Positions 54,588 to 64,000 of a stretch of 64,000 bases of DNA are shown one piece after another. The DNA lies in contig JAFAAS010000197.1 in the NCBI GenBank assembly GCA_023426435.1, forward strand, positions 1-64,000, written 5' to 3'. The stretch's first letter is position 1, and every line of letters starts with the position of its first letter. Origin of the DNA: Verrucomicrobiota bacterium. GTDB lineage: Bacteria; Verrucomicrobiota; Verrucomicrobiia; Opitutales; Opitutaceae. The notes under the pieces are model-generated. The model was not told the DNA's origin. It saw only the letters and a program-made list of their open reading frames with translations, and did not search any database. A program made the translations under genes and the position numbers.

Positions 54588-55472
54588 TCAATGATGAGCT
54601 TCGGCGGGAGCGTGACCGTGTTCTTCGTCGTGAGCGTGGTCGCCACCTTCGTGATTCGCGAGGAGGCCGATATACACCGCGGTGAGCAGCGTGAACACAA
54701 ACGCCTGAATCGCGCCCACGAGCAGCTCCATGAAATAGAAAACCGGAATGAAGCTCGTGCCGTGAAGCAGACTCTCGCCGCCAAATACGTTTCCGAACAG
54801 ACGGACCGAAAGGGTGAACGGACGGATCGCGATCGAGAAGACTTCGATGAAACCGACAACGAGAAACACGAGCGACAGCACCGGATAGAGCCAGCCGGGC
54901 GTTTCCTTCTTCTCGGCCTTGTTACCGAAGAGGTCCCAGAGAATCATCTTCGGCCCGACGAACTTGAAGACGATGATCGCCCAAGCGCCAAAGGAAATAA
55001 GGGCGAGCGCGATGGTGCCGTTGAAGTCGGAATTGTGCGGACGTATCCAAGGAATGAATTCGTGGCGTCCGTCAGCATGAGTAACGTCCGTCCCAACTGT
55101 CCCCACTCCCGGAAGCAGCCCCATCCAATTATGAAAGAGGATGAAGATGAAAAATGTGACCAGGAGCGGAAACGCCGCGGGGAACGCTTTCTTTCCCACG
55201 ATCGGCTCGAGAATGCTTCCGAGCCCTTCCATCAGCGATTCGATGACGGCCTGACCCTTGCTCGGAACGATCGACGGTTTGCCAATCAGCCAGAGCACCA
55301 GGGTCACAAGCAGAAGCGAAACGATCCAGCCGGTCACCATTGAATTGGTGATCGTGAATCCACCGACTTCGATCAGCTTGGCCGCGCTCGGAGCAACGCC
55401 CGCCGCAAGGAGGAACGAAGATCCGAAGAGATAGGCCGCGAACAGCGAGAGGTATTTAGTGACCCGTGACAT
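54588..55472 (-). CDS. atpB: ATP synthase F0 a subunit
   Basis: Ion-channel subunit, 294 aa from ATG 55472. The essential arginine is in FTLSVRLFGNVFGGE. The FHNWMGLLPGVGT segment and LLVGAIQAFVFTLLTAVYI match the family. The C-terminal tail is unusually His/Glu rich (GGDHAHDEEHGHAPAEAHH). First gene of the atpBEFHAGDC operon; no atpI gene is visible upstream. 133 bp separate it from trmB on the same strand. Confidence 0.95.
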   Translation of the reverse strand: MSRVTKYLSLFAAYLFGSSFLLAAGVAPSAAKLIEVGGFTITNSMVTGWIVSLLLVTLVLWLIGKPSIVPSKGQAVIESLMEGLGSILEPIVGKKAFPAAFPLLVTFFIFILFHNWMGLLPGVGTVGTDVTHADGRHEFIPWIRPHNSDFNGTIALALISFGAWAIIVFKFVGPKMILWDLFGNKAEKKETPGWLYPVLSLVFLVVGFIEVFSIAIRPFTLSVRLFGNVFGGESLLHGTSFIPVFYFMELLVGAIQAFVFTLLTAVYIGLLANHEGGDHAHDEEHGHAPAEAHH

Positions 55473-55605
55473 TGGTGGTGGCGGCTTGTGAGCCGAGGGA
55501 AAAGGGAGAGCAAGGCGGTCCGCCAAGCGTCGGTCAACCCCTGAAAAGCCGCAATCCGAGCGACTCCCGATAAATAAGCGAGAGCGGGAAACTGCGCCGG
55601 CAATC

Positions 55606-56241
55606 TTATGACAGCCGGTCGCCCACCACCGCTTCCGCGATCAGCGATCGATAGTCCGCCGCGCGACTTTGAAAAACCGTGGGGTGCTCAAACTCCCACC
55701 CCTCCGCCACCAACCGCCACCTCGGATGCTCGCAAAGAAGCCGCTCCGTCCACGCGGCATAGTCGCGATCGTCCGTTCGAAAAAACAGGCGCCCGCCCCG
55801 CGACATCCGCGCCGCCACCGCAGTCAGAAAGTCCGGCTGCATCACCCGATGTTTATGATGGCGAAGCTTCGGCCACGGATCGGGAAACAGCACAAACACC
55901 GATGAAAACCGCACTTCAGGCGGAAGCGTTTCGATAAAAAGCCGCGCCTCCGCCCGCAAAAAATGCAAATTGGCCAGCTGCGCGCGATCTCGCTTCCGCC
56001 GCGCACGGGCAACGCGATCGCTCTCGATATCAATGCCCACGCAGACCCGCTGCGGGTGGGCCTGAGCATATGCCTCCAGAAAGTGGCCATGCCCGGAACC
56101 CACTTCCCAAACGATCTCCGAGGCGCCGGAAGGAAGCAGATGCCGAAGCGCAGCCACAAGATCCGCGCGCCGCGCCTCCAGCACTGCCTGATGCTCCGGA
56201 CGACTTTGCGGAAGAAGCGATGATCGCTCAGACGTGCTCAC
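55606..56241 (-). CDS. trmB: tRNA (guanine-N7-)-methyltransferase TrmB
   Basis: Forms m7G46 in tRNA, 211 aa. SAM-binding motif [10 protein letters not shown], and the family hallmark [14 protein letters not shown]. It starts at GTG 56241, and the GTGA overlaps the mnmG stop, so the two tRNA modification genes are coupled. Confidence 0.94.
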   Translation of the reverse strand: MSTSERSSLLPQSRPEHQAVLEARRADLVAALRHLLPSGASEIVWEVGSGHGHFLEAYAQAHPQRVCVGIDIESDRVARARRKRDRAQLANLHFLRAEARLFIETLPPEVRFSSVFVLFPDPWPKLRHHKHRVMQPDFLTAVAARMSRGGRLFFRTDDRDYAAWTERLLCEHPRWRLVAEGWEFEHPTVFQSRAADYRSLIAEAVVGDRLS

Positions 56242-58121
56242 GCCACTCCTCCCTCTTTCCGCCTTAAACCCTCCGCCTCGATCGCAACCATCAAGACGTT
56301 GATATCCGCTGGGTTAACCCCGCTAATCCGGCCCGCCTGCCCGAGCGTGGCCGGCCTGATTTCCGCCAGTTTCAAGGCACTTTCCCGACGAAGCCCGCGC
56401 AGCTGGAGGAAGTCCATGGATGCCGGGATCCGAATGGCTTCCGCATGCGAGAGCTTCTCGATCTGACGCCGCTCACGCTCCAGATAACCTTGATATTTAG
56501 TCTGATACAAAACTTCCTGTCGGATTTCCTGGCTCTCGGAACGAAACGCATCGGGCAACACGAGTTCGGCCTCATCCCGCCTGAGTCGCTCGCCCCAAGT
56601 GAGCCCCCCTACCCGCTCCTGCTCAAAGCGAGCAATCCACCTGGCAATCGCCGCCGCTTTCTCATCCACCCGCCCCAAGCGCTCGGCGGAGAGAAGTCCA
56701 TAGCGATGCGCATGATGGCGAAGGCGCAACTCCGCGCTGCCATGATTGAACATCAACCGGTGCTCCGCCCGGCTCGTGAACATCCGATACGGTTCGTTGG
56801 TGCCCTTCGTGACCAAGTCGTCGATCAACACCCCGATGTAACCCTCGTGACGGCGAATCACGAGCGGTTCCTCCTCACGCAGCAGGGCCACCGCATTCAC
56901 TCCCGCCACCAAACCTTGCGCCGCAGCTTCTTCGTAGCCCGAGGTGCCATTGATTTGGCCAGCCAGAAAAAGCCCCCTCACCTTCTTGGATTCCAGCGAC
57001 GGCTTCAGCTGCGTCGGCGGCGCGAAGTCATACTCCACCGCATAGGCCGGACGCAGAAGAACCGCCTTCTCCAACCCTGGAACGCTTCGGACAAGCTGCA
57101 TCTGAACCTCGAACGGCAGACTTGTTGACAAGCCATTCACATAAAATTCGTTCGTCGTCCTACCCTCCGGTTCGAGAAAAATCAGGTGTCTTGGCTTGTC
57201 CGCAAAGCGCACAAACTTGTCCTCGATACTTGGACAATACCTTGGTCCTACGCCTTCTATGTTTCCGCTATACATGGCGGACCTCGTTAAATTATCCCGC
57301 ACCAGCTTGGCGGACTCCTCCGTGGTGTAGGTCATCCAGCACGAAACTTGTTCACAACCCGGCTTCCAACCCATCCGCTGCTCCCCGCTTTGTTCCACGT
57401 GGAACAAATCTCGATCGCAGCGAGTATCGTGGAACGCGAACAAGGTCGGCACCGCGTCTCCTCGCTGTTCAGTCATTTTGCTGAAATCCAGGCTCCGACC
57501 AAGCAACCGCGGCGGCGTCCCCGTCTTTAGACGCCTCAACTCGACCCCTGCCTCCGCCAAGCTCGCCGATAGCGTTTTTGCGCTGAAGTCGCCCAAGCGC
57601 CCGCCTTCGTTCCGATTTTGGCCGATGTGCATTAGCCCGCGAAGGAACGTGCCGGTCGTAATCACGACGGTCCGACCGAGAAACTCCAAATCGAGATTCG
57701 TCCGGCAACCCACCACCGCGTCGTCTTCAAAAATCAGGCCAGTGACCGTGGCTTGGAACATCTGGAGATTCTCCTGGAGCTCCAACGTGTGCTTGATGCG
57801 GAATTGATACGCTTTCTTGTCACACTGCGCCCGCGGCGACTGCACCGCCAGGCCTTTGGACTCGTTCAGCAACCGGAACTGAATGCCCGTGACATCGGTA
57901 TTGATCGCCATCTCACCACCCAAGGCATCGATCTCCCGCACGAGCTGCCCCTTGGCCTGTCCGCCGATGGCCGGATTGCAGCTCATCTGTCCAACCGTAT
58001 CCAAATTCCCAGTCAGGAGTAGGGTGGAGGCCCCGCGTCGCGCGGCCGCCAAAGCCGCCTCAATACCGGCATGACCGGCCCCGCACACGATCACGTCAAA
58101 AGGAGTATCCGAATACCGCAC
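56238..58121 (-). CDS. mnmG: tRNA uridine-5-carboxymethylaminomethyl modification enzyme MnmG
   Basis: FAD-binding component of the MnmEG complex that modifies wobble uridines, 627 aa. N-terminal GxGxxG in [15 protein letters not shown], signature [29 protein letters not shown], and the C-terminal helical domain that binds MnmE. The start is GTG 58121. Located directly after mnmE (12 bp), which matches its partnership. Confidence 0.97.
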   Translation of the reverse strand: MRYSDTPFDVIVCGAGHAGIEAALAAARRGASTLLLTGNLDTVGQMSCNPAIGGQAKGQLVREIDALGGEMAINTDVTGIQFRLLNESKGLAVQSPRAQCDKKAYQFRIKHTLELQENLQMFQATVTGLIFEDDAVVGCRTNLDLEFLGRTVVITTGTFLRGLMHIGQNRNEGGRLGDFSAKTLSASLAEAGVELRRLKTGTPPRLLGRSLDFSKMTEQRGDAVPTLFAFHDTRCDRDLFHVEQSGEQRMGWKPGCEQVSCWMTYTTEESAKLVRDNLTRSAMYSGNIEGVGPRYCPSIEDKFVRFADKPRHLIFLEPEGRTTNEFYVNGLSTSLPFEVQMQLVRSVPGLEKAVLLRPAYAVEYDFAPPTQLKPSLESKKVRGLFLAGQINGTSGYEEAAAQGLVAGVNAVALLREEEPLVIRRHEGYIGVLIDDLVTKGTNEPYRMFTSRAEHRLMFNHGSAELRLRHHAHRYGLLSAERLGRVDEKAAAIARWIARFEQERVGGLTWGERLRRDEAELVLPDAFRSESQEIRQEVLYQTKYQGYLERERRQIEKLSHAEAIRIPASMDFLQLRGLRRESALKLAEIRPATLGQAGRISGVNPADINVLMVAIEAEGLRRKEGGVA

Positions 58122-58133
58122 AAAGAATCCTGG

Positions 58134-59507
58134 TTATTTTCCGATGCAGAACGTCGCAAACAGCTGATCGAGCATCCGCTCGTTATCGATCTTGCCCGAA
58201 ATCGACTCCCAACCGTGCAACGCCCCCCGGAGATCGCTCGCCAGGAGTTCCATCGCGTCGCCGTTCTTCAACTTGTCCAACGCCGCCGCCGCACAGCGCT
58301 CCACCTCAGCCAGCGCCGCCGCATGCCTTGCGTTAACCGCAATCGTCTCCTCACCCGTTTCCGTCTGCATCCGATCGGCGCACCCGGCAATCGCGGCAAT
58401 CAATACGTCCAATCCTTCGCCCGTTTTGGCCGATACATAAATCGTTTCCCCACCTCCGCCATCGGTCAGATCTCCGCTCGAACTTTCCCCCTCCGCCCCC
58501 CGCACCAGATCGACCTTGTTGACCACCCGGAGGAGGGGAGTGTTGCCCGCAACAAGTTCTCCCGCAGCAAGATCCAATTCTTCCTTCACAGAGCCGTCTA
58601 TCACCAGCAACACCAAATCAGCGTCCTCCACCCGCTCCCGCGTCTTCTCGATACCGAAACCTTCGAGCAGGGTAGGAGAGGGGTTCAAACCCGCTGTATC
58701 GATCAGCCGCACCGAGTGCGGCCCAATCATGATCTGCTCCTCGATAAAATCCCGCGTCGTGCCGGGTTCAGCACTCACGATCGCCCGGTCGTATCCCACC
58801 AACCGATTCAATAAGCTGCTCTTCCCGGCGTTCGGCCGCCCCACAATCACCGTTCGCAAGCCGCCTCGAAGAACATCCCCGTAATGCTTCGTAGCTCGTA
58901 ACTTAGCCGCGTCCTCCGCGACGCTCCGAATTCCCTCCGCGACCACCGCCTCATCCTCCGGCGGCAAATCTTCCTCCGGGAAATCGATATACGCCTCCAC
59001 CCGTGCAATCACTCCGAGCAATCGGTCCACCGCCGCCGCCGCCCTCCGACCCAACGCCCCCCGCAACTGCCGATTCGCCGCCTCCAGCGCCCGTTCGCTG
59101 CGCGCATGAATCACATCCATCACCGCCTCCGCCTGGCTCAGATCCATCCGCCCGCCCAAAAACGCCCGCTGCGTAAACTCGCCCGGCTCCGCCAAGCGGC
59201 AGCCGCGCGCCACCAGATCGTCCAGTATCTTGCGAACAATGAACGGGTTGCCGTGACACGAGATCTCCAACGTATCTTCGCCCGTGTAGGACTTCGGCCC
59301 CCGAAAAACCACGAACATCACGTCGTCCAACACCACGCCCTTCCGATCTCGATACTCCCCGCGATGCATTTCTCTCGCCGGCGGGAGCTTCCCGAAAATG
59401 TCCGCAGCCAAACGGCTCGCCTCCGCTCCACTCACCCGCAACACCGCCAACGCCGAGGTCCCTACCGGAGTCGACAGAGCTGCAATGGTATCATGAATGA
59501 GCGGCAC
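58134..59507 (-). CDS. mnmE: tRNA modification GTPase MnmE
   Basis: GTPase partner of MnmG, 457 aa with start at GTG 59507 (the frame is open to 59930 but only this start gives the family N terminus [20 protein letters not shown]; a GGTGGGG lies 6 nt upstream). The folate-binding domain is followed by the G domain ([23 protein letters not shown]) and the invariant C-terminal FCIGK with the Cys needed for activity. A Gly/Ser-rich insertion ([15 protein letters not shown]) follows the NKVD motif. Confidence 0.95.
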   Translation of the reverse strand: MPLIHDTIAALSTPVGTSALAVLRVSGAEASRLAADIFGKLPPAREMHRGEYRDRKGVVLDDVMFVVFRGPKSYTGEDTLEISCHGNPFIVRKILDDLVARGCRLAEPGEFTQRAFLGGRMDLSQAEAVMDVIHARSERALEAANRQLRGALGRRAAAAVDRLLGVIARVEAYIDFPEEDLPPEDEAVVAEGIRSVAEDAAKLRATKHYGDVLRGGLRTVIVGRPNAGKSSLLNRLVGYDRAIVSAEPGTTRDFIEEQIMIGPHSVRLIDTAGLNPSPTLLEGFGIEKTRERVEDADLVLLVIDGSVKEELDLAAGELVAGNTPLLRVVNKVDLVRGAEGESSSGDLTDGGGGETIYVSAKTGEGLDVLIAAIAGCADRMQTETGEETIAVNARHAAALAEVERCAAAALDKLKNGDAMELLASDLRGALHGWESISGKIDNERMLDQLFATFCIGK

Positions 59508-59633
59508 AAACGCCCCACCATAGCGGGACACCCCCGAACGCAACGCGAATTCCGCCACGCCTCCGCCAATCGACGCGCAACTTTCGCCAACTCCCACCGA
59601 GACGATGCGCCCCAGACCCGCGAACCTATCGCC

Positions 59634-60215
59634 ATGCCCAAAGCTGATCCGCTGTCGCTTTTCGCTACTTGGTTTTCCGACGCCGAAGCCAACGAACCGC
59701 ACGATCACACCGCCTGCGCCCTCGCCTCCGCCGACGCATCCGGTCGGCCCAGCGTGCGGATGGTTCTGCTGAAATCTCACGATCACCGCGGCTTCGTCTT
59801 CTATACCAATCTCGAAAGCCCAAAAGCCGCCGATCTCCACGCCAACCCCCACGCCGCCCTTTGCTTCCATTGGCCCAAACTCGAGCGCCAAGTGCGCATC
59901 CAAGGCGCCGTCCAACCCGTCGCAGACCACGAAGCCGACGCCTATTTCGCCACTCGCCCTCGTCTCAGCCAGCTCGGCGCCTGGGCTTCACGCCAGTCGC
60001 AACCCATGCCCAACCGCTTCTCGCTCGCACCCGCCGTCGCCAGCGCCGCCGCACGCTTTCCGCTCGGCCCCATTCCTCGCCCGCCGCACTGGTCCGGCTT
60101 TCGACTGGTCCCCGAACTCATCGAGTTCTGGATGCAGCGTCCGTTTCGCCACCACGACCGCGAACGTTTCACCCGCCAGGGCGACACTTGGCGCCACGAA
60201 TGGCTCTTCCCGTAA
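59634..60215 (+). CDS. pdxH: Pyridoxamine/pyridoxine 5'-phosphate oxidase
   Basis: FMN enzyme of vitamin B6 synthesis, 193 aa from ATG 59634. The core includes [49 protein letters not shown] and the C-terminal [20 protein letters not shown]. It lacks the variable N-terminal 20-25 residues of E. coli PdxH. It is divergent from mnmE with 126 bp between starts. Confidence 0.94.
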   Translation: MPKADPLSLFATWFSDAEANEPHDHTACALASADASGRPSVRMVLLKSHDHRGFVFYTNLESPKAADLHANPHAALCFHWPKLERQVRIQGAVQPVADHEADAYFATRPRLSQLGAWASRQSQPMPNRFSLAPAVASAAARFPLGPIPRPPHWSGFRLVPELIEFWMQRPFRHHDRERFTRQGDTWRHEWLFP

Positions 60216-60228
60216 AACGCGCCCACGG

Positions 60229-60382
60229 TAGCACATTAAACAATGTCGTAGCCGCTGGCCGAATCGGAGAATCCCATTTCAACCACAAAGGCACGGAGCA
60301 CACAGAGGAAGGCCCCGGATCTCTCCGTGCCTCTGTGCCTCTGTGGTTCACCTGAAGGGCTAGAGTTTTTCTGAAAACGCTC
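60229..60382 (+). repeat. Dispersed intergenic repeat, family A, copy 3
   Basis: Best-preserved palindrome of the family: the left arm AACCACAAAGGCACGGAG pairs with the right arm CTCCGTGCC...CTCTGTGGTT. The flanks TAGCACATTAAACAATGTC and TTTTTCTGAAAACGCTC agree closely with copy 2. It ends at the stop codon of the convergent membrane fusion protein gene. Confidence 0.85.
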
Positions 60383-61653
60383 TATCGCGCGCTCACCTCG
60401 ATCTCCCTCACGCGCACGCCGTCGCTGACACTGTCGCCGGGATACACGATGACGCGCTCTCCTTCGACAAGTCCATCGACGATCTCCGTCTCCAACCCAT
60501 TCGAACGTCCCACCGTCAACGTCCGCCGCTGCGCCCGGCCGTCCTTCAAAACAAACGCCTGCCACTCGCCGCCACGCTGAAACAGCGCTCCCGCCGGCGC
60601 CCGCAACACATCGTCGGCCTCCCACACCACGATCCGTCCCTCCACCCGATAATTATCCCCAAGGGTAGGGCGGTCTTCGATCGGCGAAACGAAATCCGCC
60701 ACCACATACACGCGCTGCTCCTCGACCCCCAACGCCGAAATCTTCGTGAAAGCCGACGGCTCCACCCAACGCACGCGCGCCTCCAGCGGCCGCGGCCCGC
60801 CCCAATGTTCGATCATCACGCGCGCCCCCGGCCGGATCGCCACGCCGTCGCGCGACAACACTTCGATCCTCGCCTCCAGATCCGTCGGATCGCCCACCTC
60901 CAACAACGCAAAACCCGCCGGCACCACGCGCGCACTTTCCTGATACACGCGCAAAATCCTTCCATCCACCGGCGAGAAAACCGTCAACGGCTCCATCGTC
61001 CCCGCCTCGCGTTCGCCCGCCGGATTTCCCCGCGTCAACACCGCGCGCGCCTGCTCCACCTCGAACCTCGCCACCTGCAAAGCAAACGCCGCCGCCCGCT
61101 CCTCCTGCTGCGCCGTCGTCGCCCGCATCTCCGCCGCATCGAATTCCTGCGCCGAGATCGCCCCGGTGTCCCGCAGCTGCCGCAACCGCTCGAACTCCGC
61201 CGCAAAGGTCTGCGCCGCCGCCGCCGCCCGTTCGCGCTGCGCTTCCGCCGCGGCCACCGCGGCCTCCGACGCCCGCACGCGCGCCTCCGCCTGCGCCAGC
61301 GTCCGCGTATCCAAAAAATCAGCACCCGTCGCCTCAATCGTCGCCAGCGGCGTTTCCCCCGCCTTCACTTCCGCCCCCGCTTTCCAATCGATGCGTCGCA
61401 ACTGCCCCGCGACCGGCGCCGAAATCGCATAACGGTTCCGCACGCGCGTCATCCCTTCCTCGCTCACCGTCACCACCAGCGCGCCTCGCGTCGCCACCGC
61501 CGCCTCGACCGGCACCGGCTTCGGCCACAAGCCAGCCACGATCGACCCCAGCAGCACCGCGCCCGCGATCCACGGCCAGCGCCGCGCTCCGCGTCGCACG
61601 CCGCCGCGCGCGGTCTTCGGTTTGCCAGAGGGTGGGGGAGCGGAGGGTTTCAT
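60382..61653 (-). CDS. Periplasmic membrane fusion protein (HlyD/MacA type)
   Basis: A 423-aa adaptor of an ABC efflux or lipoprotein-type export complex. A basic N terminus and one membrane helix (WPWIAGAVLLGSIVAGLWP) are followed by the lipoyl half-motif (ISAPVAGQLRRIDWKAGAEV), a long Ala/Glu coiled-coil hairpin (LAQAEARVRASEAAVAAAEA) and the return half VFSPVDGRILRVY. It starts at ATG 61653, 14 bp after the permease stop, so the two form an operon. Confidence 0.85.
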   Translation of the reverse strand: MKPSAPPPSGKPKTARGGVRRGARRWPWIAGAVLLGSIVAGLWPKPVPVEAAVATRGALVVTVSEEGMTRVRNRYAISAPVAGQLRRIDWKAGAEVKAGETPLATIEATGADFLDTRTLAQAEARVRASEAAVAAAEAQRERAAAAAQTFAAEFERLRQLRDTGAISAQEFDAAEMRATTAQQEERAAAFALQVARFEVEQARAVLTRGNPAGEREAGTMEPLTVFSPVDGRILRVYQESARVVPAGFALLEVGDPTDLEARIEVLSRDGVAIRPGARVMIEHWGGPRPLEARVRWVEPSAFTKISALGVEEQRVYVVADFVSPIEDRPTLGDNYRVEGRIVVWEADDVLRAPAGALFQRGGEWQAFVLKDGRAQRRTLTVGRSNGLETEIVDGLVEGERVIVYPGDSVSDGVRVREIEVSAR

Positions 61654-61667
61654 GGAAAAATCGCCGA

Positions 61668-64000
61668 TCAATCGCGCGCCTTCAGCACGCCGACGAGATC
61701 GAGTTGATTCAAACGCCGCGTCGCCGCCAGCGTCGAAATCGCCGCCGCCAGCACCACGACCAGCACCGCGAGGCTGTAGTTCGCCATCGTCAGGATCACC
61801 GGCACCCGCACGAACTCCGTATTCACGGAATGGATAATCCCGGCCGCAAACACCGATCCGATGATCAGCCCCGCCGGCAGCGCCGCGATCGTAAGGATCG
61901 CCAGCTCGCTCACCAGCACCGCTCCCACCTCCGCCTGCGTGAAGCCCACCACGCGCAACGTCGCCAGCTCGCGCTGCCGCTCCGACAGCGAAATCCGCGC
62001 GCTGTTGTAAACGATGCCAAACGCCACCACCACCGCGAAGCCCATGTAGAGCTTCTGAATCAACCCGATGCTCTCCGCCGTCGTTTTCCGAAAACTCTCC
62101 CGTATCCGGGATTTTACTACAACGCTGCTCGCTCGCGGCGTTTCCTTCATCGCCCGGAGAAACTCCTCCCACTTTCCCTCCGCGACCGTGAGGAAGGCGC
62201 CCGTGATCCGGTCGCCTTCGCCGAGCAGCCGGTTCAGCTCGCCCATCTCCATGAACGCCGCCGTGCCCGCAAAATCCTCCGAAAGTCGCGCCACCGGCAC
62301 CACCAGCGACGGCCGCTTCCCTTCGAGCGCGCGCACGTGGAGCAGATCGCCCGGCCTCACCCCGAGCACGTCCGCCAGTTTCGCCGACAACACGATGCCG
62401 CGCGGCGGCAACTCGATCTGGCGCCCGTTCGCGTCGATCACGCGATTCAACAATGTGCGCGAGGGCAGCGCCGTGAGCCCGATCCGTCGCACCACGCCGC
62501 CCGACGCGAGCTCGACCGGCGCCGCGCGCACCGGCTCCGCCGTGATCACACCGGGCAGGCTGCGAAAATCCGCGATCGCCCGCGCCGGGCCGGGCTCGAT
62601 CAGCGAGACATACACCGTCTGCCGCTGCACGACGTCCCACTGATAATCGAGCACGTAGTTGATCCCGTCGCGCAACGCGTTCGGCACAATCAGAATCCCG
62701 GTCGCCAGCGCGAGCGCCACCCCCGTCAACATCGCTCGCACCGGCCTTCGCTCGATGTTGCGCAACGCCATCCGCAACGACACCGAAAGCCGGCCGCCCA
62801 CGCCCATCCGTTCGGCCACCGACGGGCGAAAATTCGACGGCGGCTCCGGTCGCATCGCCTCCGCAGGCGGCAGTCGCACCGCCGCGCGCACCGCTCCCCA
62901 TACTCCCGCAAACGCCGCCAACGCACTCACCACCACCGCTCCGCCCAACACGCCGCGCGCGACGAGAAACTCCAGATCCGGAAAACGAAAAAACAGATGA
63001 TACATCTCCACCAGCCGCGTCCCCAACACCACTCCACCCGCCGCGCCGATCACCGTCCCCACCGCCACAATCACGAGAGCAAATCGGAAATAGTGCCAGC
63101 CCACCTCGCGATTGCTGAATCCACACGCCTTCAACATCGCGATCTGCTCCCGCTGCAGCGTGATCTGCCGGTTCATCACCGCGTTGGTCATGAACGCCGC
63201 CACGCTCAGAAACACCAGCGGGAAACCCACCGACAATCCTTTCAACACACGGATCTCGTCCCGCACCCGCGTATGCGACGGATGCATCTCGCGTCCATAC
63301 GCCCCGCGTCCGCCATACGGCCGCAGCACGCGATCCACCGCCGCAATCACTTCCTCCTCCCTCGACCCCGGCGCCAGCGTGACCGCGACTTCGTTGAACG
63401 CCCCGTCCATGTTCGTCGCCGCCGCCAGCTCTTTGTAAGGCACCCAGAATACGCCATACGTGCGATGATCCGGCAGCGCCGCACCCGGCGGCGCCTCAAA
63501 CACGAACTCCGGCGACAGCACGATGCCCGCGATTCGAAACGTCTGCCGCCGCCCATACAGCACCGCCGCAATCTCATCCCCCGGCTCCAACCCATGCGCC
63601 TCGGCAAACGCCTCGCCAACGAGCAGCTCCCCCTGCGGCTGCCGCCCCACCAGCAATCGCCCGCGTCGCAAATACAACCGGTTAATCTCTCTCTCGCCCT
63701 GCTCCGGCAGCGAATGAAACGAACCCGTCGCCGGCTCCAGCATCGTCGGCAAATCGAGCGTCGCCTGCAGCACAATCCCCGTCTGCACCGCGGCCACTCC
63801 GGGAATCGCGCGCAGCTCGTTCGCGACCGCATCCGGCGCGCGTTTCAACCGCGCAAACACGTCCGCAAATCGATACTCGCGATAATAATCGTCGCGCGTC
63901 GTCTCCAACGAAAGAATCAGCGACCGCGTCATGATCATCATCGCAAGGCCGCACGCCATCACCAGCGCCACCGCCAGCGCCTGCGATTTCAGCGCCCGCA
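61668..64000 (-). CDS. FtsX/MacB-type ABC transporter permease (5' partial)
   Basis: ABC3-type permease with two FtsX domains, more than 775 aa visible; the frame is open to the window edge (RALKSQALAVALVMACGLAM), so the true start lies outside. Periplasmic domains (residues about 60-240 and 470-640 of the visible part) are followed by hydrophobic FtsX units (SVGFPLVFLSVAAFMTNAVM; LYMGFAVVVAFGIVYNSARI). The ATP-binding subunit is probably encoded further upstream beyond position 64000. Substrate unknown. Confidence 0.85.
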   Translation of the reverse strand, partial: RALKSQALAVALVMACGLAMMIMTRSLILSLETTRDDYYREYRFADVFARLKRAPDAVANELRAIPGVAAVQTGIVLQATLDLPTMLEPATGSFHSLPEQGEREINRLYLRRGRLLVGRQPQGELLVGEAFAEAHGLEPGDEIAAVLYGRRQTFRIAGIVLSPEFVFEAPPGAALPDHRTYGVFWVPYKELAAATNMDGAFNEVAVTLAPGSREEEVIAAVDRVLRPYGGRGAYGREMHPSHTRVRDEIRVLKGLSVGFPLVFLSVAAFMTNAVMNRQITLQREQIAMLKACGFSNREVGWHYFRFALVIVAVGTVIGAAGGVVLGTRLVEMYHLFFRFPDLEFLVARGVLGGAVVVSALAAFAGVWGAVRAAVRLPPAEAMRPEPPSNFRPSVAERMGVGGRLSVSLRMALRNIERRPVRAMLTGVALALATGILIVPNALRDGINYVLDYQWDVVQRQTVYVSLIEPGPARAIADFRSLPGVITAEPVRAAPVELASGGVVRRIGLTALPSRTLLNRVIDANGRQIELPPRGIVLSAKLADVLGVRPGDLLHVRALEGKRPSLVVPVARLSEDFAGTAAFMEMGELNRLLGEGDRITGAFLTVAEGKWEEFLRAMKETPRASSVVVKSRIRESFRKTTAESIGLIQKLYMGFAVVVAFGIVYNSARISLSERQRELATLRVVGFTQAEVGAVLVSELAILTIAALPAGLIIGSVFAAGIIHSVNTEFVRVPVILTMANYSLAVLVVVLAAAISTLAATRRLNQLDLVGVLKARD

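Noticed and set aside
59508..59930. An N-terminal extension of MnmE of about 140 residues
   Set aside because: The extension is Gly/Val-rich and lies antisense to pdxH; the family N terminus starts at the GTG at 59507.

Overview
The window reads as chromosomal DNA of a GC-rich Gram-negative bacterium, most plausibly Verrucomicrobiota of the Opitutaceae type. Supporting signs are strong C/G preference at third codon positions, a siderophore-type TonB-dependent receptor placed in a sugar operon, exported Gfo/Idh/MocA oxidoreductases beside a secreted DUF1080 hydrolase, a FAD-dependent oxidoreductase next to a GH130 enzyme, a PEP-CTERM surface protein, and many short palindromic intergenic repeats. 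This lineage call is inference from gene content; no rRNA or tRNA gene was found.

Layout. 1-8.3 kb: the end of a CcsA-type cytochrome c assembly protein, protoporphyrinogen oxidase preceded by a 43-aa membrane ORF, then a glycoside oxidation group (two Gfo/Idh/MocA proteins, two-domain DUF1080 hydrolase) and a TonB-C-terminal-like protein. 9.0-16.4 kb: glycyl-tRNA synthetase followed by an accessory block (Fic protein with a three-site phased operator; a nuclease-helicase with six phage-integrase-type repeats; a frameshifted DUF3800 gene). A diverged fragment of the glyS gene lies at the far end of this block, so it looks like an inserted island. 16.4-24.4 kb: LacI regulator divergent from a sugar-use operon (TonB receptor, MFS, SGNH hydrolase, FAD oxidoreductase, GH130) with stop/start overlaps. 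24.4-27.2 kb: a helical-repeat protein and a beta-helix glycosidase. 27.3-37 kb: SWIM/SNF2 helicase, PhnA and several small uncharacterised genes. 37-45 kb: a 29-aa ORF coupled to a small membrane protein, GH2 glycosidase, DUF433/DUF5615 toxin-antitoxin pair, PEP-CTERM protein, an internally deleted alpha/beta-hydrolase pseudogene, intradiol dioxygenase, RibD-like reductase, VOC protein and methyltransferase.

45.9-60.2 kb is a housekeeping stretch on the minus strand: feoA-feoA-feoB with a FeoB-associated Cys-rich protein, the complete atpBEFHAGDC operon ending at a strong terminator, then trmB, mnmG and mnmE, with pdxH divergent from mnmE. 60.4-64 kb: a membrane fusion protein and the 3' part of an FtsX/MacB-type ABC permease running off the window.

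Three copies of one approximately 130-155 bp repeat occur at about 1.0, 44.6 and 60.3 kb, each between convergent genes. Several other palindromic or phrase-type repeats occur, one of them inside the ATPase domain of the SNF2 helicase. The candidate for an undescribed system is the Fic / nuclease-helicase / DUF3800 block downstream of glyS.
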